A DNA stretch of 64,000 bases, taken from the NCBI GenBank assembly GCA_015059095.1, contig SVBA01000004.1:1-64000 (forward strand), given 5' to 3'. The stretch's first letter is position 1; each line of letters opens with the position of its first letter. Positions 1-10,171 of this stretch are shown here, in pieces. The position numbers were made by a program, and so were the translations under genes. Source of the stretch: Erysipelotrichaceae bacterium. Lineage in GTDB: Bacteria > Bacillota_I > Bacilli_A > RFN20 > CAG-449. Under the pieces are notes generated by a model. It worked only from the letters and a program-made list of their open reading frames with translations, was not told where the DNA came from and ran no database searches.

Positions 1-87
1 TAGCAATATATGAAATAAGATACGTTGAATAGGGAATAAACAAAGATTTGATAGATTTTATTAGATTTTTGGTAACGGAAAACTGAT

Positions 88-1950
88 ATGGCAAAAAAAC
101 AAAAACCAAATAAAGGTAATACCAATACCCGTGTTTCCAATGGACCTAAATATGATCCAAATAGAAAGAAAGGTGTCCCACAAAATAAAGTAAATGGTGG
201 CGTATTTGTATATACAGGATCAATCACTGTAAGTGAACTATCAAAACAATTAGGATTAAATCCATCTGATATTATTAAGTATCTTTTCCTTAATAAAAAG
301 ATGATGGTTACTATTAACTCACAATTAGATGATGAAGTTATTGGTGAATTATGTTTAAACTATGGTTACGACTTTAAAAAAGAAAAGGCAATCGAAGAAG
401 AAAACTTTGAAGAATTAGAAATTATTGATGATGAAAAAGATCTTGTTGAAAGACCTCCAGTAGTTGTTGTAATGGGACATGTTGACCATGGTAAAACAAC
501 ATTAATTGACACAATTAGAAGCTCTAATATTGCTGGAGGAGAAGCAGGTGCTATTACTCAAGCAATTGGTGCTTATCAAAAAGAAATTTTAGGAAAGAAA
601 ATTACTTTCTTAGATACTCCAGGGCATGAAGCTTTCACTCAAATGAGAGCAAGAGGTGCTAAAATGACTGATATTGCAATCATTGTAGTAGCAGCAGATG
701 ATGGGGTTATGCCTCAAACTAAAGAAGCAATTGACCATGCTAAAGCAGCAGGAGTAAATATTATTGTTGCTATCAATAAAATTGATAAACCAGCAGCAAA
801 TATTGAAAAAGTAACTCAAGAATTAATCGAAAATGGTTTAATTCCTGAAGAATATGGCGGTGAACATATTTTTAGACAAGTATCTGCTAAAAAGAACATC
901 GGTGTTCAAGAATTATTAGAAACTATTCTTGTAGTTGCTGAACTTTCTGAATTAAAAGCAAATCCAAATAGATATGCTTTAGGTACAGTAGTAGAAGCAT
1001 CTTTAGATAAAAATGAAGGTGCTAAAGCAACAATTTTAGTACAAAATGGTACATTAAATACTGGTGACTCTGTAGTTATTGGTAATGCTTATTGTAAAGT
1101 AAGAAAAATGGTTAACGAATATAAGAAAGTTCTTAAGACTGCAGGACCATCTACTCCAGTAGTAGTTACAGGTTTAGATGAAGTTCCTCAAGCAGGTGAT
1201 AATTTCATGGCATATGCTGATGAAAAAGTTGCTAAAGAAATTGCTTATAAACGTAAATTAAATGCTAAAAATAAAGAAATGAAGACAACTTCTGCGATGT
1301 CTTTAGACGACTTATACGGTCAAATTAAAGAAGGTGAAGTAACAAACGTTAATATCATCTTAAAAGCAGATGTTCAAGGTTCAGTAGAAGCTTGTAAAGG
1401 TTCATTAGAAAAATTATCTAATGATGAAGTTAAGATCAATATTATTAGAGCAACTGCAGGTGCTATTACTTTATCAGACGTATTATTAGCCTCAGCTTCT
1501 AATGCAATTATTTATGGTTTTAATGTAAGACCTGATGCAGCAGTAAGAGCAAAAGCTGCAGAAGAAAAAGTTGATATTAGATTACATAACATCATCTATG
1601 CTTTAATTGAAGAATTAGAAGAAGCAATGAAGGGTATGTTAAAACCAATTGAAAAAGAAGTAGTAATTGGTCAAGCTGAAGTTAGACAAATATTTAAAGC
1701 AAGTAAAATTGGTACTATCGCAGGATCTTATGTTCTTGAAGGTGAATTAAAAAGAGATTGTAAGATTAGATTATTAAGAGATGGTATTGTAGTTTATACA
1801 GGTAAACTTGGATCATTAAGAAGATTTAAAGATGATGTTGCTAAAGTTGCTACTGGTTATGAATGTGCATTTACTATTGAAAACTTTAATGATATTAAAG
1901 AAGGCGATATTGCTGAAGCTTATGAAATTCAACAAGTAGCAAGAGGTTAG
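88..1950 (+). CDS. infB: translation initiation factor IF-2
   Basis: VVVMGHVDHGKTTLIDTIR G-domain, DTPGHEAFTQMRARGA, NKID; IF2_N domain; followed by rbfA. Confidence 0.97.
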   Translation: MAKKQKPNKGNTNTRVSNGPKYDPNRKKGVPQNKVNGGVFVYTGSITVSELSKQLGLNPSDIIKYLFLNKKMMVTINSQLDDEVIGELCLNYGYDFKKEKAIEEENFEELEIIDDEKDLVERPPVVVVMGHVDHGKTTLIDTIRSSNIAGGEAGAITQAIGAYQKEILGKKITFLDTPGHEAFTQMRARGAKMTDIAIIVVAADDGVMPQTKEAIDHAKAAGVNIIVAINKIDKPAANIEKVTQELIENGLIPEEYGGEHIFRQVSAKKNIGVQELLETILVVAELSELKANPNRYALGTVVEASLDKNEGAKATILVQNGTLNTGDSVVIGNAYCKVRKMVNEYKKVLKTAGPSTPVVVTGLDEVPQAGDNFMAYADEKVAKEIAYKRKLNAKNKEMKTTSAMSLDDLYGQIKEGEVTNVNIILKADVQGSVEACKGSLEKLSNDEVKINIIRATAGAITLSDVLLASASNAIIYGFNVRPDAAVRAKAAEEKVDIRLHNIIYALIEELEEAMKGMLKPIEKEVVIGQAEVRQIFKASKIGTIAGSYVLEGELKRDCKIRLLRDGIVVYTGKLGSLRRFKDDVAKVATGYECAFTIENFNDIKEGDIAEAYEIQQVARG

Positions 1951-1954
1951 TTTT

Positions 1955-2311
1955 ATGCAAAAAAATCCAAATAAAAAGTATCGTGTTGCTTCTTCTATTA
2001 GTAGAAACATTTCAGATATTATCTTATTTGAATTAAAGAATTCAGTATTTAAATTAGTATCAGTAAATCAAGTAAATGTAACTTCTGATTATTCATTTGC
2101 TAAAGTATATGTATCTCATCTTGATGCAAGAAAAGTAGATGAAGCAGTCAGTGAATTAAATGCTAAAAAAGGTTTAATTAGATCATTACTTGCAAAAAAA
2201 ATGGATATCTATAAAGTACCAGAATTATTATTCATTAAAGATGAAACTTATGATAATGGTGAAAGAATAGAAGCATTAATTAAACAAGTTAATAAGAAGG
2301 AAGAAGATTAA
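1955..2311 (+). CDS. rbfA: 30S ribosome-binding factor A
   Basis: RbfA-like sequence (YRVASSISRNISDIILFEL...VSHLDARKVDEAV), directly after infB. Confidence 0.9.
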   Translation: MQKNPNKKYRVASSISRNISDIILFELKNSVFKLVSVNQVNVTSDYSFAKVYVSHLDARKVDEAVSELNAKKGLIRSLLAKKMDIYKVPELLFIKDETYDNGERIEALIKQVNKKEED

Positions 2312-2326
2312 TTCTTCCTTTTTTTT
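2297..2326 (+). terminator. Rho-independent terminator after rbfA
   Basis: AAGGAAGAA-gattaa-TTCTTCCTT followed by T-tract; overlaps the rbfA 3' end. Confidence 0.8.
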
Positions 2327-2353
2327 AGCTTTATTTTATGCTATAAATATATT

Positions 2354-2800
2354 ATGAAAAAGTTTTGTTTAGTATTAAGTATTATATTGTCTCTTTTAGT
2401 AGGGTGTCGAAGTAATAATGAAGAAATAAATGTATTAAATGTTAATATATCTTTTACTTCATACAATGAACATATTGTGGTAATTAATGATTATCAAGAA
2501 TTCACTGAAAAAGTGTCTAATAATAAAGAAATAAAAGAAATCAATGATGATTTTTTTCTTTCTTATGATTTAGTATGTTTGCTAGTTTCATCTAATGCAG
2601 AAGAATATCATAATAAGATTAAATTTATAAAGGCTGAACAAATAAATAGTGAATTTATTTTCCATTTTGAAGGAAAAATTAAAGATAATTCAACTGATTT
2701 AGCATTTTTCTTAACATCTTTTGCTTTTAAAGTTAATAAAGAATTGAATATTGATGAAAAAAATATTGAAATAAATAAAAAAACTATAGTTGGGTTTTAA
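2354..2800 (+). CDS. putative lipoprotein of unknown function
   Basis: N-terminal signal with lipobox-like LLVGC; no recognised domain. Confidence 0.6.
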   Translation: MKKFCLVLSIILSLLVGCRSNNEEINVLNVNISFTSYNEHIVVINDYQEFTEKVSNNKEIKEINDDFFLSYDLVCLLVSSNAEEYHNKIKFIKAEQINSEFIFHFEGKIKDNSTDLAFFLTSFAFKVNKELNIDEKNIEINKKTIVGF

Positions 2801-2826
2801 CTATTTATATACTATCAAATAAAAAA

Positions 2827-2845
2827 AGTTCCCTGGCCGGGAACT
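2827..2845 (-). terminator. terminator of rpsT
   Basis: AGTTCCC-tggcc-GGGAACT, 7 bp stem with T-tract on the minus strand. Confidence 0.8.
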
Positions 2846-2855
2846 ATTTTATTTA

Positions 2856-3116
2856 TTAAAGAGCGTTGACTTTTGTTTGTAAGCTTGATTTTAATCTAGC
2901 TGCTTTGTTTTTGTGTTGGATACCACTTGAAACTGCTGCATCGATTTTAGAGAAAGCAACTGGTAATAATGAAACTGCTAATTCTTTATCACCTTTTTCA
3001 CAAGCAACAACAACTTTCTTCATAGCAGTTCTCATTGCTGATTTTTCTGCTGAATTTCTTTCGTTTGCTTTGTTATTTGTTTTAACTCTTTTAATTTGTG
3101 ATTTAATGTTTGCCAT
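2856..3116 (-). CDS. rpsT: 30S ribosomal protein S20
   Basis: MANIKSQIKRVKTNNKANERNSAEKSAMRTAMKK... typical S20. Confidence 0.95.
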   Translation of the reverse strand: MANIKSQIKRVKTNNKANERNSAEKSAMRTAMKKVVVACEKGDKELAVSLLPVAFSKIDAAVSSGIQHKNKAARLKSSLQTKVNAL

Positions 3117-3285
3117 AGTTTGTCACCTCTTTCAATTCTTATTTGACCTTTATGAATATATCATAAATTTAAACGTCTTTCAATAATTTTCTGTATTTTT
3201 AAATAGAGTAATGCATTTTTTATGTGTTTAGGTTTAGAAAATCTTTTTTTCTAATAATATATTTACAAAATCATATACTAATGTT

Positions 3286-4110
3286 ATGAAAAAAGTAAAA
3301 CAATTTGATATCGCAGATGAAATATTTGATGAACATGAAGAAGATAAATATTTAATAAGAAAATATGTGAATAGTAAATATTGTAGATTAATTGAGACTA
3401 AAATTAAGACGAGCAATAATCCGTATAACAAAGAAAAAGGACATTATACTAGTATTGAATTTGATGATTTATATCTTGATGAAATATATCAAGAAGTGAA
3501 AGATTATTTAGTTAAGTATTTATCTAGTTTTATAAAAGAATTTACTAAAAAAAAGAAACCATCAATATTAATTGTTGGAATTGGAAATGAAGAATACTCT
3601 CCAGATGCTTTAGGTCCAAAAGTAGTAAAGAAAGTATTTCCTACATCGCATTTGAAATCTAAAGATTTTAAAAGTAAAGTATCTTGTATAATTCCTGGAG
3701 TTATGGGGGTGACGGGTCTAGAATCTTTTACTATTGTAAAAGGAATTTTAAATGAAAATAAATTTGATGTTATTATTGTAATTGATGCATTGACTACTAA
3801 TTCAATATTTAGACTTAATCATTGTATACAAATAACGGATACTGGATTAGTTCCTGGATCAGGAATTAATAACCATCGAAAAGCGTTTAATAAAGAGAGT
3901 TTAAGGGTTCCAATAATCTCTATTGGAATCGCAACTGTAATTTCGTTGAATTCGATATATAATGAATTACTTAAAGGATTAGAAATTGATAAAAAAATTA
4001 AGTTAAAAGAAGAAAAAAACTTAATGTTAACAATTAAGGAAATAGAATCAAGAATTGAATTATTAACGAATTTAATTTCTGAATCATTAAATATTATTTT
4101 GAATCCTTAA
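3286..4110 (+). CDS. gpr: GPR germination protease (spore protease)
   Basis: VGIGNEEYSPDALGPKVVKKV, PGVMGVTGLESF, VIDALTTNSIFRLNHCIQITDTGLVPGSGINNHRKAFN motifs; divergent from rpsT as I recall in Bacillus. Confidence 0.9.
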   Translation: MKKVKQFDIADEIFDEHEEDKYLIRKYVNSKYCRLIETKIKTSNNPYNKEKGHYTSIEFDDLYLDEIYQEVKDYLVKYLSSFIKEFTKKKKPSILIVGIGNEEYSPDALGPKVVKKVFPTSHLKSKDFKSKVSCIIPGVMGVTGLESFTIVKGILNENKFDVIIVIDALTTNSIFRLNHCIQITDTGLVPGSGINNHRKAFNKESLRVPIISIGIATVISLNSIYNELLKGLEIDKKIKLKEEKNLMLTIKEIESRIELLTNLISESLNIILNP

Positions 4111-4161
4111 TTCGACATTATTAGACGTTATTAAAGAGTATACTTTTTTTGAGGTGAGAAA

Positions 4162-4458
4162 ATGAAATCACTAGTTAAAAGTGTATTGATTGTCTTATGT
4201 TTATTTGTTTTATTTAGTAGTATTTTTCAAGGTAGTAGTTTAGATTCAAGTCCTTCAATTAATGAGGATATTGGAATATTTGAAGAAAATATTGAAAATG
4301 GAAATATTATAGATAATGATACTTATTTAGAAGAAGATATAATGGTAATAGAAGGTAATTTGTTTGGACAAATAGGTTTTATCATTTGTCAATTTTTTGT
4401 CAATTTAATAACTGGATTTATTAAGTTAATCGTAGAATTAATAGGTAAAATTATTTAA
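4162..4458 (+). CDS. small membrane protein; positional candidate for YqxA/DUF3679
   Basis: 98 aa, N-terminal TM and C-terminal hydrophobic helix, good RBS (gaggtgag), directly after gpr. Confidence 0.45.
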   Translation: MKSLVKSVLIVLCLFVLFSSIFQGSSLDSSPSINEDIGIFEENIENGNIIDNDTYLEEDIMVIEGNLFGQIGFIICQFFVNLITGFIKLIVELIGKII

Positions 4459-4534
4459 AAATAAGGCTATTTTTCTAATGACTTGAAATCTTTTATAAAA
4501 AAGATTAAGATTAAGAAAATAGGAAGGTGAGAAT

Positions 4535-5482
4535 ATGAAAGAATACCCAAGAATTGTATACATGGGAACACCTAGACTTTCTAGTTATATCTTAGAAGGT
4601 TTGATTAATGAAGGATATAATATTATTGGTGTAGTTACTCAAGAAGATAGACCTGTAGGAAGAAAAGGAATTATGACTCCTCCTCCAGTAAAAGAAACAG
4701 CATTAAAATATGATATCCCAGTTTTTCAAGTGAAAAAAATTAGAGATGATTATTCTTTTGTTGAAGAAAAAAAGCCAGATTTAATCATCACTTGTGCATA
4801 TGGTCAACTCGTTCCTCAAGGATTATTAAATATTCCACCTTTAGGTTGTATTAATGTTCATGGTTCTTTACTTCCTAAATATAGGGGAGCTTCTCCAATT
4901 CAACAAGCATTAATTAATGGAGATGAAGAATCAGGAGTTACTATTATGGAAATGATTTTTCAAATGGATGCAGGTAAAATGTTCCATAAGAAAGTTGTTG
5001 ATGTATTGGTTGATGATAATTATGATTCTTTAAGTGAAAAAATTAAAAAGATCGGTCTAGAGGCTTTACTTGAAATGCTTCCTGAATATATTGAAAAGAA
5101 ATCACAAAAGATTGATTTTGGTGAAGAACAAGATGAATCTTTAGTTACTAAATGTGGAAAGATCACTAAAGAACAAGAACATTTGTCTTTAGATTATACT
5201 AAAGAACAATTTATTAATTGGATTAGAGGATTATCTGAACATCCAGGTGGATATGTCTTATTGGATAATCAAGTTTTTAAGATTTTGAAAGCAAAAATTC
5301 ATTCGTCTAAAGTTACTGGAAAAGTAGGAGAAATAGTTCAGGCTGATAAAAATGGATTAATTCTTCAACTTAAGGATGGACAAATTGCTTTACTTGAAGT
5401 TCAAAAACAAGGTAAAAATAAGATGGATTATAAATCCTTTGTTAATGGAAATAGGGAGCTAGTTGGAAAAATTGTATGTTAA
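4535..5482 (+). CDS. fmt: methionyl-tRNA formyltransferase
   Basis: MGTPRLSSYILEGL, NVHGSLLPKYRGASPIQQALINGDEESGVTIM motif. Confidence 0.95.
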   Translation: MKEYPRIVYMGTPRLSSYILEGLINEGYNIIGVVTQEDRPVGRKGIMTPPPVKETALKYDIPVFQVKKIRDDYSFVEEKKPDLIITCAYGQLVPQGLLNIPPLGCINVHGSLLPKYRGASPIQQALINGDEESGVTIMEMIFQMDAGKMFHKKVVDVLVDDNYDSLSEKIKKIGLEALLEMLPEYIEKKSQKIDFGEEQDESLVTKCGKITKEQEHLSLDYTKEQFINWIRGLSEHPGGYVLLDNQVFKILKAKIHSSKVTGKVGEIVQADKNGLILQLKDGQIALLEVQKQGKNKMDYKSFVNGNRELVGKIVC

Positions 5483-5988
5483 ATAAAAAAATAACAATTA
5501 AGAAAATATGCATAAGTGCAATTTTAGCAAGTTTATGTTATGTTTTTACAATGTTTATATCTATCCCTTTATCTTCAACAGGATATATTAATTTATCTGA
5601 TTTCTTTATAGTTTTTACCACTATTTGTATTGATCCTCTCTGTGGATTATTAGTTTCTATTATTGGTCCTAGTTTAGCAGATTTGACTTTAGGATATTAC
5701 ATATATATTCCTTTTACAGTATTAGCTAAAGTATTAGAGTGTATAGTAGTTCATTTATTATTTAATAAAATAAATAATAAGAGTAAATACTTATTAATTT
5801 TTATTTCTAGTATAGTTATGGCATCTATCTATATTATTCCAGACTTAATTGTATTAGGATTTGATCAAATTATTGTTGCATTAATTAATTTTTTATTTAA
5901 TACGATACAAGGTATTGTTGGTGTAATTTTAGGATTAATTATTTATAAAATATTTAAAAAATATGATTTAATTAATAAAATAGGCTAA
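5476..5988 (+). CDS. ECF transporter S component family protein
   Basis: Multi-TM protein with GYINLSDFFI motif typical of ECF S components; overlaps fmt. Confidence 0.6.
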   Translation: MLNKKITIKKICISAILASLCYVFTMFISIPLSSTGYINLSDFFIVFTTICIDPLCGLLVSIIGPSLADLTLGYYIYIPFTVLAKVLECIVVHLLFNKINNKSKYLLIFISSIVMASIYIIPDLIVLGFDQIIVALINFLFNTIQGIVGVILGLIIYKIFKKYDLINKIG

Positions 5989-6061
5989 AGGTTTAATTAT
6001 TCTATTAACTTCTCACATATATTAAAGTGTAGTAATAAGTAAAATAAACCTCCTTTAATTT

Positions 6062-6087
6062 GGCTAGGGGAACCTAGCCTTTTTTTC
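6062..6087 (+). terminator. Rho-independent terminator
   Basis: GGCTAGG-ggaa-CCTAGCC + TTTTTTT. Confidence 0.85.
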
Positions 6088-6156
6088 TTCCATTAATTTC
6101 CTAAAACTATGATTAATTAGTTTGATATAATGCTTTTCATAAAAGGAGGAAAAGTA

Positions 6157-6885
6157 ATGAAAGGATTAAATAAAGTAATTTTATGTTTTTCATCATTAGT
6201 GATGTTATTTAGTATTAGTTTTACTAATAATAACACTAATGATAATGTAAGTAGTGATTTACCAAGTAGTGAAATTATTGAATTACCATCTATAGAAGAT
6301 AGTTCAGAAGAAATTATTGAAAAACCTAGTTCTAGTGAAATGAGTAAACCAATATATACTAAAAAAACTAAAGTATATATTAATCCTAGTGTTCAACATG
6401 CTAATTTATATATTAATGGAAAAGGCAACGAAGCAACTAATATGAATGATGTGGCTAGATATTTAAAGAAAGAATTAGATAAGATAGAGTTTTTAGAAGT
6501 TCTATATAATTTAGATAACTTATCTTTAAAGAATTCAGTAGCAGAATCAAATGCTTTTGGAGCAGATATCCATCTAGCATTACATAGTAATGCTGGAGGA
6601 GGAAGAGGCAGTGAAATATATACTATTAATAGTAACAAATTTTCCAAAATTATTTATGATGATTTTAATGAACTAGGAGATTTTAAGAAACGCGGAATCA
6701 AAAATGGTAAACATTTATATGAAGTAAAGAATTCAAAAGCAGAACATGTAGCATTAATGGAGTTTTTATTTCATGATAATATGGAAGAGGCAAATTGGAT
6801 AGTTGCTAATAAGGAATTAATCGCTAAACAATTAGCAAAATCAATCATTAATTTTGTAAGCGTATACTATTATGCAACTATGTAA
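6157..6885 (+). CDS. N-acetylmuramoyl-L-alanine amidase (Amidase_3-like), exported
   Basis: Signal-like N-terminus; VYINPSVQHANLY..., ADIHLALHSNAGGG, VALMEFLFHDNMEEANWI resemble Amidase_3 motifs; ATG at 6157 chosen over the upstream ORF start. Confidence 0.65.
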   Translation: MKGLNKVILCFSSLVMLFSISFTNNNTNDNVSSDLPSSEIIELPSIEDSSEEIIEKPSSSEMSKPIYTKKTKVYINPSVQHANLYINGKGNEATNMNDVARYLKKELDKIEFLEVLYNLDNLSLKNSVAESNAFGADIHLALHSNAGGGRGSEIYTINSNKFSKIIYDDFNELGDFKKRGIKNGKHLYEVKNSKAEHVALMEFLFHDNMEEANWIVANKELIAKQLAKSIINFVSVYYYATM

Positions 6886-6956
6886 AAAAAAGCAAAAAAA
6901 TATTTATTCATAAAAAGTGTTATGCTAAAATATTTCCGTTATATGGAGATTTATAG

Positions 6957-7829
6957 ATGAAAAGAGTGCTTATTATTACTGATTCAAATGCGGGAATACT
7001 TCAATCTGAAGCAAAAGAACTAGGTATTAAAATAGTTCCTATGCCATTTATCATAAATGGAGAAGAATACTATGAAGATATAAATTTATCGCAAAAAGAA
7101 TTTTATGAAAAGCTTCAAAATGAAAACGCAAGTATTTCTACTTCTCAACCATCTACTTATTATTTAAGAGAATTATGGGATGAATGTTTAAAAGATTATG
7201 AAGAAATAGTTTATATTCCTATGTCAAGTGGATTATCAGCTTCTCAAGCAAACGCTCAAGCTCAATCTACTTACTATAAAGGAAGAGTACAAGTTGTTGA
7301 TAATCAAAGAATCTCTGTAACTCAAAAAGAAAGTGTTTTAGAAGCGCTTGAACTTGTTAAATTAGGTAAAACTGCAAAAGAAATTAGAGAATATCTAGAA
7401 AATACTAAAGATATTGCATCTATTTATATTGTAGTTGATACTCTTAAATATCTTAAAAAGGGTGGAAGAGTTACTCCAGCAGGAGCAGCTTTAGGTACAA
7501 TTTTAAGAATTAAGCCGGTTTTACAAATTAGAGGAAAGAAATTAGATGCTTTCTTTAAAGCAATGAATATTAAACAAGCAAAATTAAAAATGATTTCTCA
7601 AGTTAAATATGATTTAGAAAATGATTTTAAGCAATATTATGAGGAAGGAAAGATGGTAATATCTATCGCTCATACTCAAAATTTTGAAGAGGCTGAGAAG
7701 TTCAAAGATGATATTATTAAAATGATTCCAGGTGTTATTGTTAGGTTTGTCGATTCATTATCTTTAAGTGTATCTTGTCATATTGGTCCAGGAGCTTTAG
7801 CAATCGCTTGTTGTATTAAAAATTATTAG
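6957..7829 (+). CDS. DegV family fatty-acid-binding protein
   Basis: MKRVLIITDSNAGI..., STSQPSTYYL, YIPMSSGLSASQANA, DTLKYLKKGGRVTPAGA. Confidence 0.92.
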   Translation: MKRVLIITDSNAGILQSEAKELGIKIVPMPFIINGEEYYEDINLSQKEFYEKLQNENASISTSQPSTYYLRELWDECLKDYEEIVYIPMSSGLSASQANAQAQSTYYKGRVQVVDNQRISVTQKESVLEALELVKLGKTAKEIREYLENTKDIASIYIVVDTLKYLKKGGRVTPAGAALGTILRIKPVLQIRGKKLDAFFKAMNIKQAKLKMISQVKYDLENDFKQYYEEGKMVISIAHTQNFEEAEKFKDDIIKMIPGVIVRFVDSLSLSVSCHIGPGALAIACCIKNY

Positions 7830-7854
7830 ACTCTTCATTAGAAGAGTTTTTTTC
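7830..7854 (+). terminator. Rho-independent terminator
   Basis: ACTCTTC-atta-GAAGAGT + T-tract. Confidence 0.8.
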
Positions 7855-7898
7855 TTCTAAAAGAGATTTATAAATGATAGAATATAGTAGGTGAGAGA

Positions 7899-8444
7899 AT
7901 GAAAAAGATGGATAAATTATTAATTAATGAAATTAAAGAATCAAAAAAGATTTGTCTTTTTGGTTGCCCAGGTAGTGGAAAATCTACTTTAGGTAAGAAT
8001 CTATCAGTCTTATTAAATTTAGATGTCTATCACCTTGATAATGTTTATTGGTTGCCTAATTGGAATAAACTTTCTAAAGAAGAATTTGATATTGAACTAT
8101 CTAAATTATTAGAAAATGATAGTTATATAATTGAAGGTAATTATAATAGAACTTTAGATATTAGATTGAAAGAATGTGATTTAGCAATTTATTTAGATTT
8201 TAATCGAATTACTTGTTTAATAAGTGTTATTAAAAGATATTTTATGTATAAAAACAAAACTAGAGATGATATTACTATAGGATGTGATGAGTCATTAGAT
8301 AAAGAATTTATTTCTTATGTATGGAATTTTAATAAATTGCATAGAAAGAAATATTATCAAAAATTAGAAGATTTTAATAAAAAATATATTATTTTAAGAT
8401 CAAGAAGAGAAGTGAAAAAATTCTTAAAAACTTTAGGAAAATAA
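7899..8444 (+). CDS. P-loop kinase, topology-modulation (FlaR-like) / adenylate-kinase-like
   Basis: ICLFGCPGSGKSTLGKNLS, HLDNVYWLPNW, IIEGNYNRTLDIRLKECDLAIYLDF. Confidence 0.75.
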   Translation: MKKMDKLLINEIKESKKICLFGCPGSGKSTLGKNLSVLLNLDVYHLDNVYWLPNWNKLSKEEFDIELSKLLENDSYIIEGNYNRTLDIRLKECDLAIYLDFNRITCLISVIKRYFMYKNKTRDDITIGCDESLDKEFISYVWNFNKLHRKKYYQKLEDFNKKYIILRSRREVKKFLKTLGK

Positions 8445-8589
8445 GATTTTACAAATATTTTAAATTGTGTTAATATAATTAATGTTAGTAAACACATTAA
8501 CTTAAATTTTATAAAGATACATCTGAACTTTCTTAAGAAATTAAAGTTATAACTCTAACTAGAAGTTTTTAATATGGAGGAGTTATTTA

Positions 8590-9015
8590 GTGAATAAGAA
8601 AGTTTTTATTTTGAAATTAATAATTGATAATTTAATAGTTAGTATTGCAATGACTCTAACTGCATCTATTATTTCAACAGTTTGGGATATTTATACTATT
8701 ATTTGTATTCCATTTACTTTTGTATTAAGTTTTCTTGTGTCATATTTTGTTCCAGTAGGAAAGATTATCAATTGGTTTGGTGGACTATTTAAAATAAAGG
8801 AAAATACTTTTTTATGTAATGTAATAGGAAATTTATTCACCAATATCTTTTTTACAACGTTAGCATCTTTTTCTTGCAAATTATTAATTTTTAAAGATTT
8901 TAATATAGCATTTTCTGTATTTATCGACACATTTATAATTATGTATCTAGTTTCTTATTTAGTTTATATGGGAATATCTTATTTATCAAATTTCTTTTTA
9001 AGAAAGCATTTATAG
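8590..9015 (+). CDS. membrane protein of unknown function
   Basis: 141 aa, multiple predicted TM segments; RBS ggagg; ORF begins with GTG. Confidence 0.5.
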   Translation: MNKKVFILKLIIDNLIVSIAMTLTASIISTVWDIYTIICIPFTFVLSFLVSYFVPVGKIINWFGGLFKIKENTFLCNVIGNLFTNIFFTTLASFSCKLLIFKDFNIAFSVFIDTFIIMYLVSYLVYMGISYLSNFFLRKHL

Positions 9016-9093
9016 ATTAAATTTCTATAATGCTTTTTTTCTATTTAAATTTAATATAAAGATTAATATAATATTAATCAGTAGGTGATTTTA

Positions 9094-10125
9094 ATGAAAT
9101 ATAGATTTACAAATGATTATAGTGAAATAGCACATCCTAGAATCTTACAAAGATTATTAGAATGTCAAAATGAACAAAATATTGGTTATGGATTTGATGT
9201 TCATACAGAAAATGCGGTTAAACATATTAAAAGAGTTTTTAATGCTAGTAATGCAGATGTCTACTTATTAAATGGCGGAACTCAAACTAATTTAACAGTA
9301 ATTTCCTATGCTTTAAAACCATATGAAGCAGTATTAGCTTGCGATACAGGACATATTAATGTTCATGAAACTGGGGCGATAGAAGGAACAGGCCATAAAG
9401 TATTTACTTTACCAAATACTAATGGTAAGTTGACTCCTAATGATGTAAGAAAAGCTTTAGATATCCATATTGATTGTCATATGGTTAAAATTGGTATGGT
9501 ATATGTATCAAATTCTACTGAAACTGGAACTATTTATACTAAAAAAGAGTTAGAAGAATTATATAAAGTATGTAAAGAAAATGATTTGTATTTCTTTGTT
9601 GATGGGGCAAGACTTTCAAGTGCTTTATCTTCAAAATATAATGATATTCTTCCTGAAGATATGTCATCTTTATGTGATGTATTCTATGCTGGAGGTACTA
9701 AAATAGGTCTAATGGCAGGCGAAGCAGTTATCATTTTAAATGATAAACTAAAAAAAGATTTCAAATATCATATTAAAAATAGGGGGGCATTGAGTTCTAA
9801 AGGATTTGTTTTAGGTATTCAATTTGAAGAAGCATTTAAAGATAATTTATATTTTGAAATGGGTAAACAAGAAAATGAATTAGCATTATATTTATCTTCT
9901 GAATTAGAAAAATTAAATGTTAAGTTCTCTAGTAAAGTAGAAACTAATCAAGTATTTATTATTTTGAAAAATGAAATTATTGAAAAAATTGCCTCTGATT
10001 ATGGATTTGAAATGTGGGAAAAAGGGGATAAAGAATCTTGTATAAGACTTGTTGTTAGTTTTGCTACTAAAAAAGAATCTATTGATATGTTTATTAAAGA
10101 TCTAAATTTAATTTTAAATAAATAA
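9094..10125 (+). CDS. low-specificity L-threonine aldolase / beta-eliminating lyase
   Basis: NDYSEIAHPRIL, GYGFDVHTENAV, NGGTQTNL, FVDGARLSSAL, GGTKIGLMAGEAVI; ATG at 9094 chosen as start. Confidence 0.88.
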   Translation: MKYRFTNDYSEIAHPRILQRLLECQNEQNIGYGFDVHTENAVKHIKRVFNASNADVYLLNGGTQTNLTVISYALKPYEAVLACDTGHINVHETGAIEGTGHKVFTLPNTNGKLTPNDVRKALDIHIDCHMVKIGMVYVSNSTETGTIYTKKELEELYKVCKENDLYFFVDGARLSSALSSKYNDILPEDMSSLCDVFYAGGTKIGLMAGEAVIILNDKLKKDFKYHIKNRGALSSKGFVLGIQFEEAFKDNLYFEMGKQENELALYLSSELEKLNVKFSSKVETNQVFIILKNEIIEKIASDYGFEMWEKGDKESCIRLVVSFATKKESIDMFIKDLNLILNK

Positions 10126-10171
10126 GGTTATTAATACAAAGAAGTATTAGACATATAAGAAAGGGGAAAAA

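Noticed and set aside
2866-3186. 106-aa ORF antisense to rpsT
   Set aside because: Fully overlaps a certain ribosomal protein gene on the opposite strand; no family features
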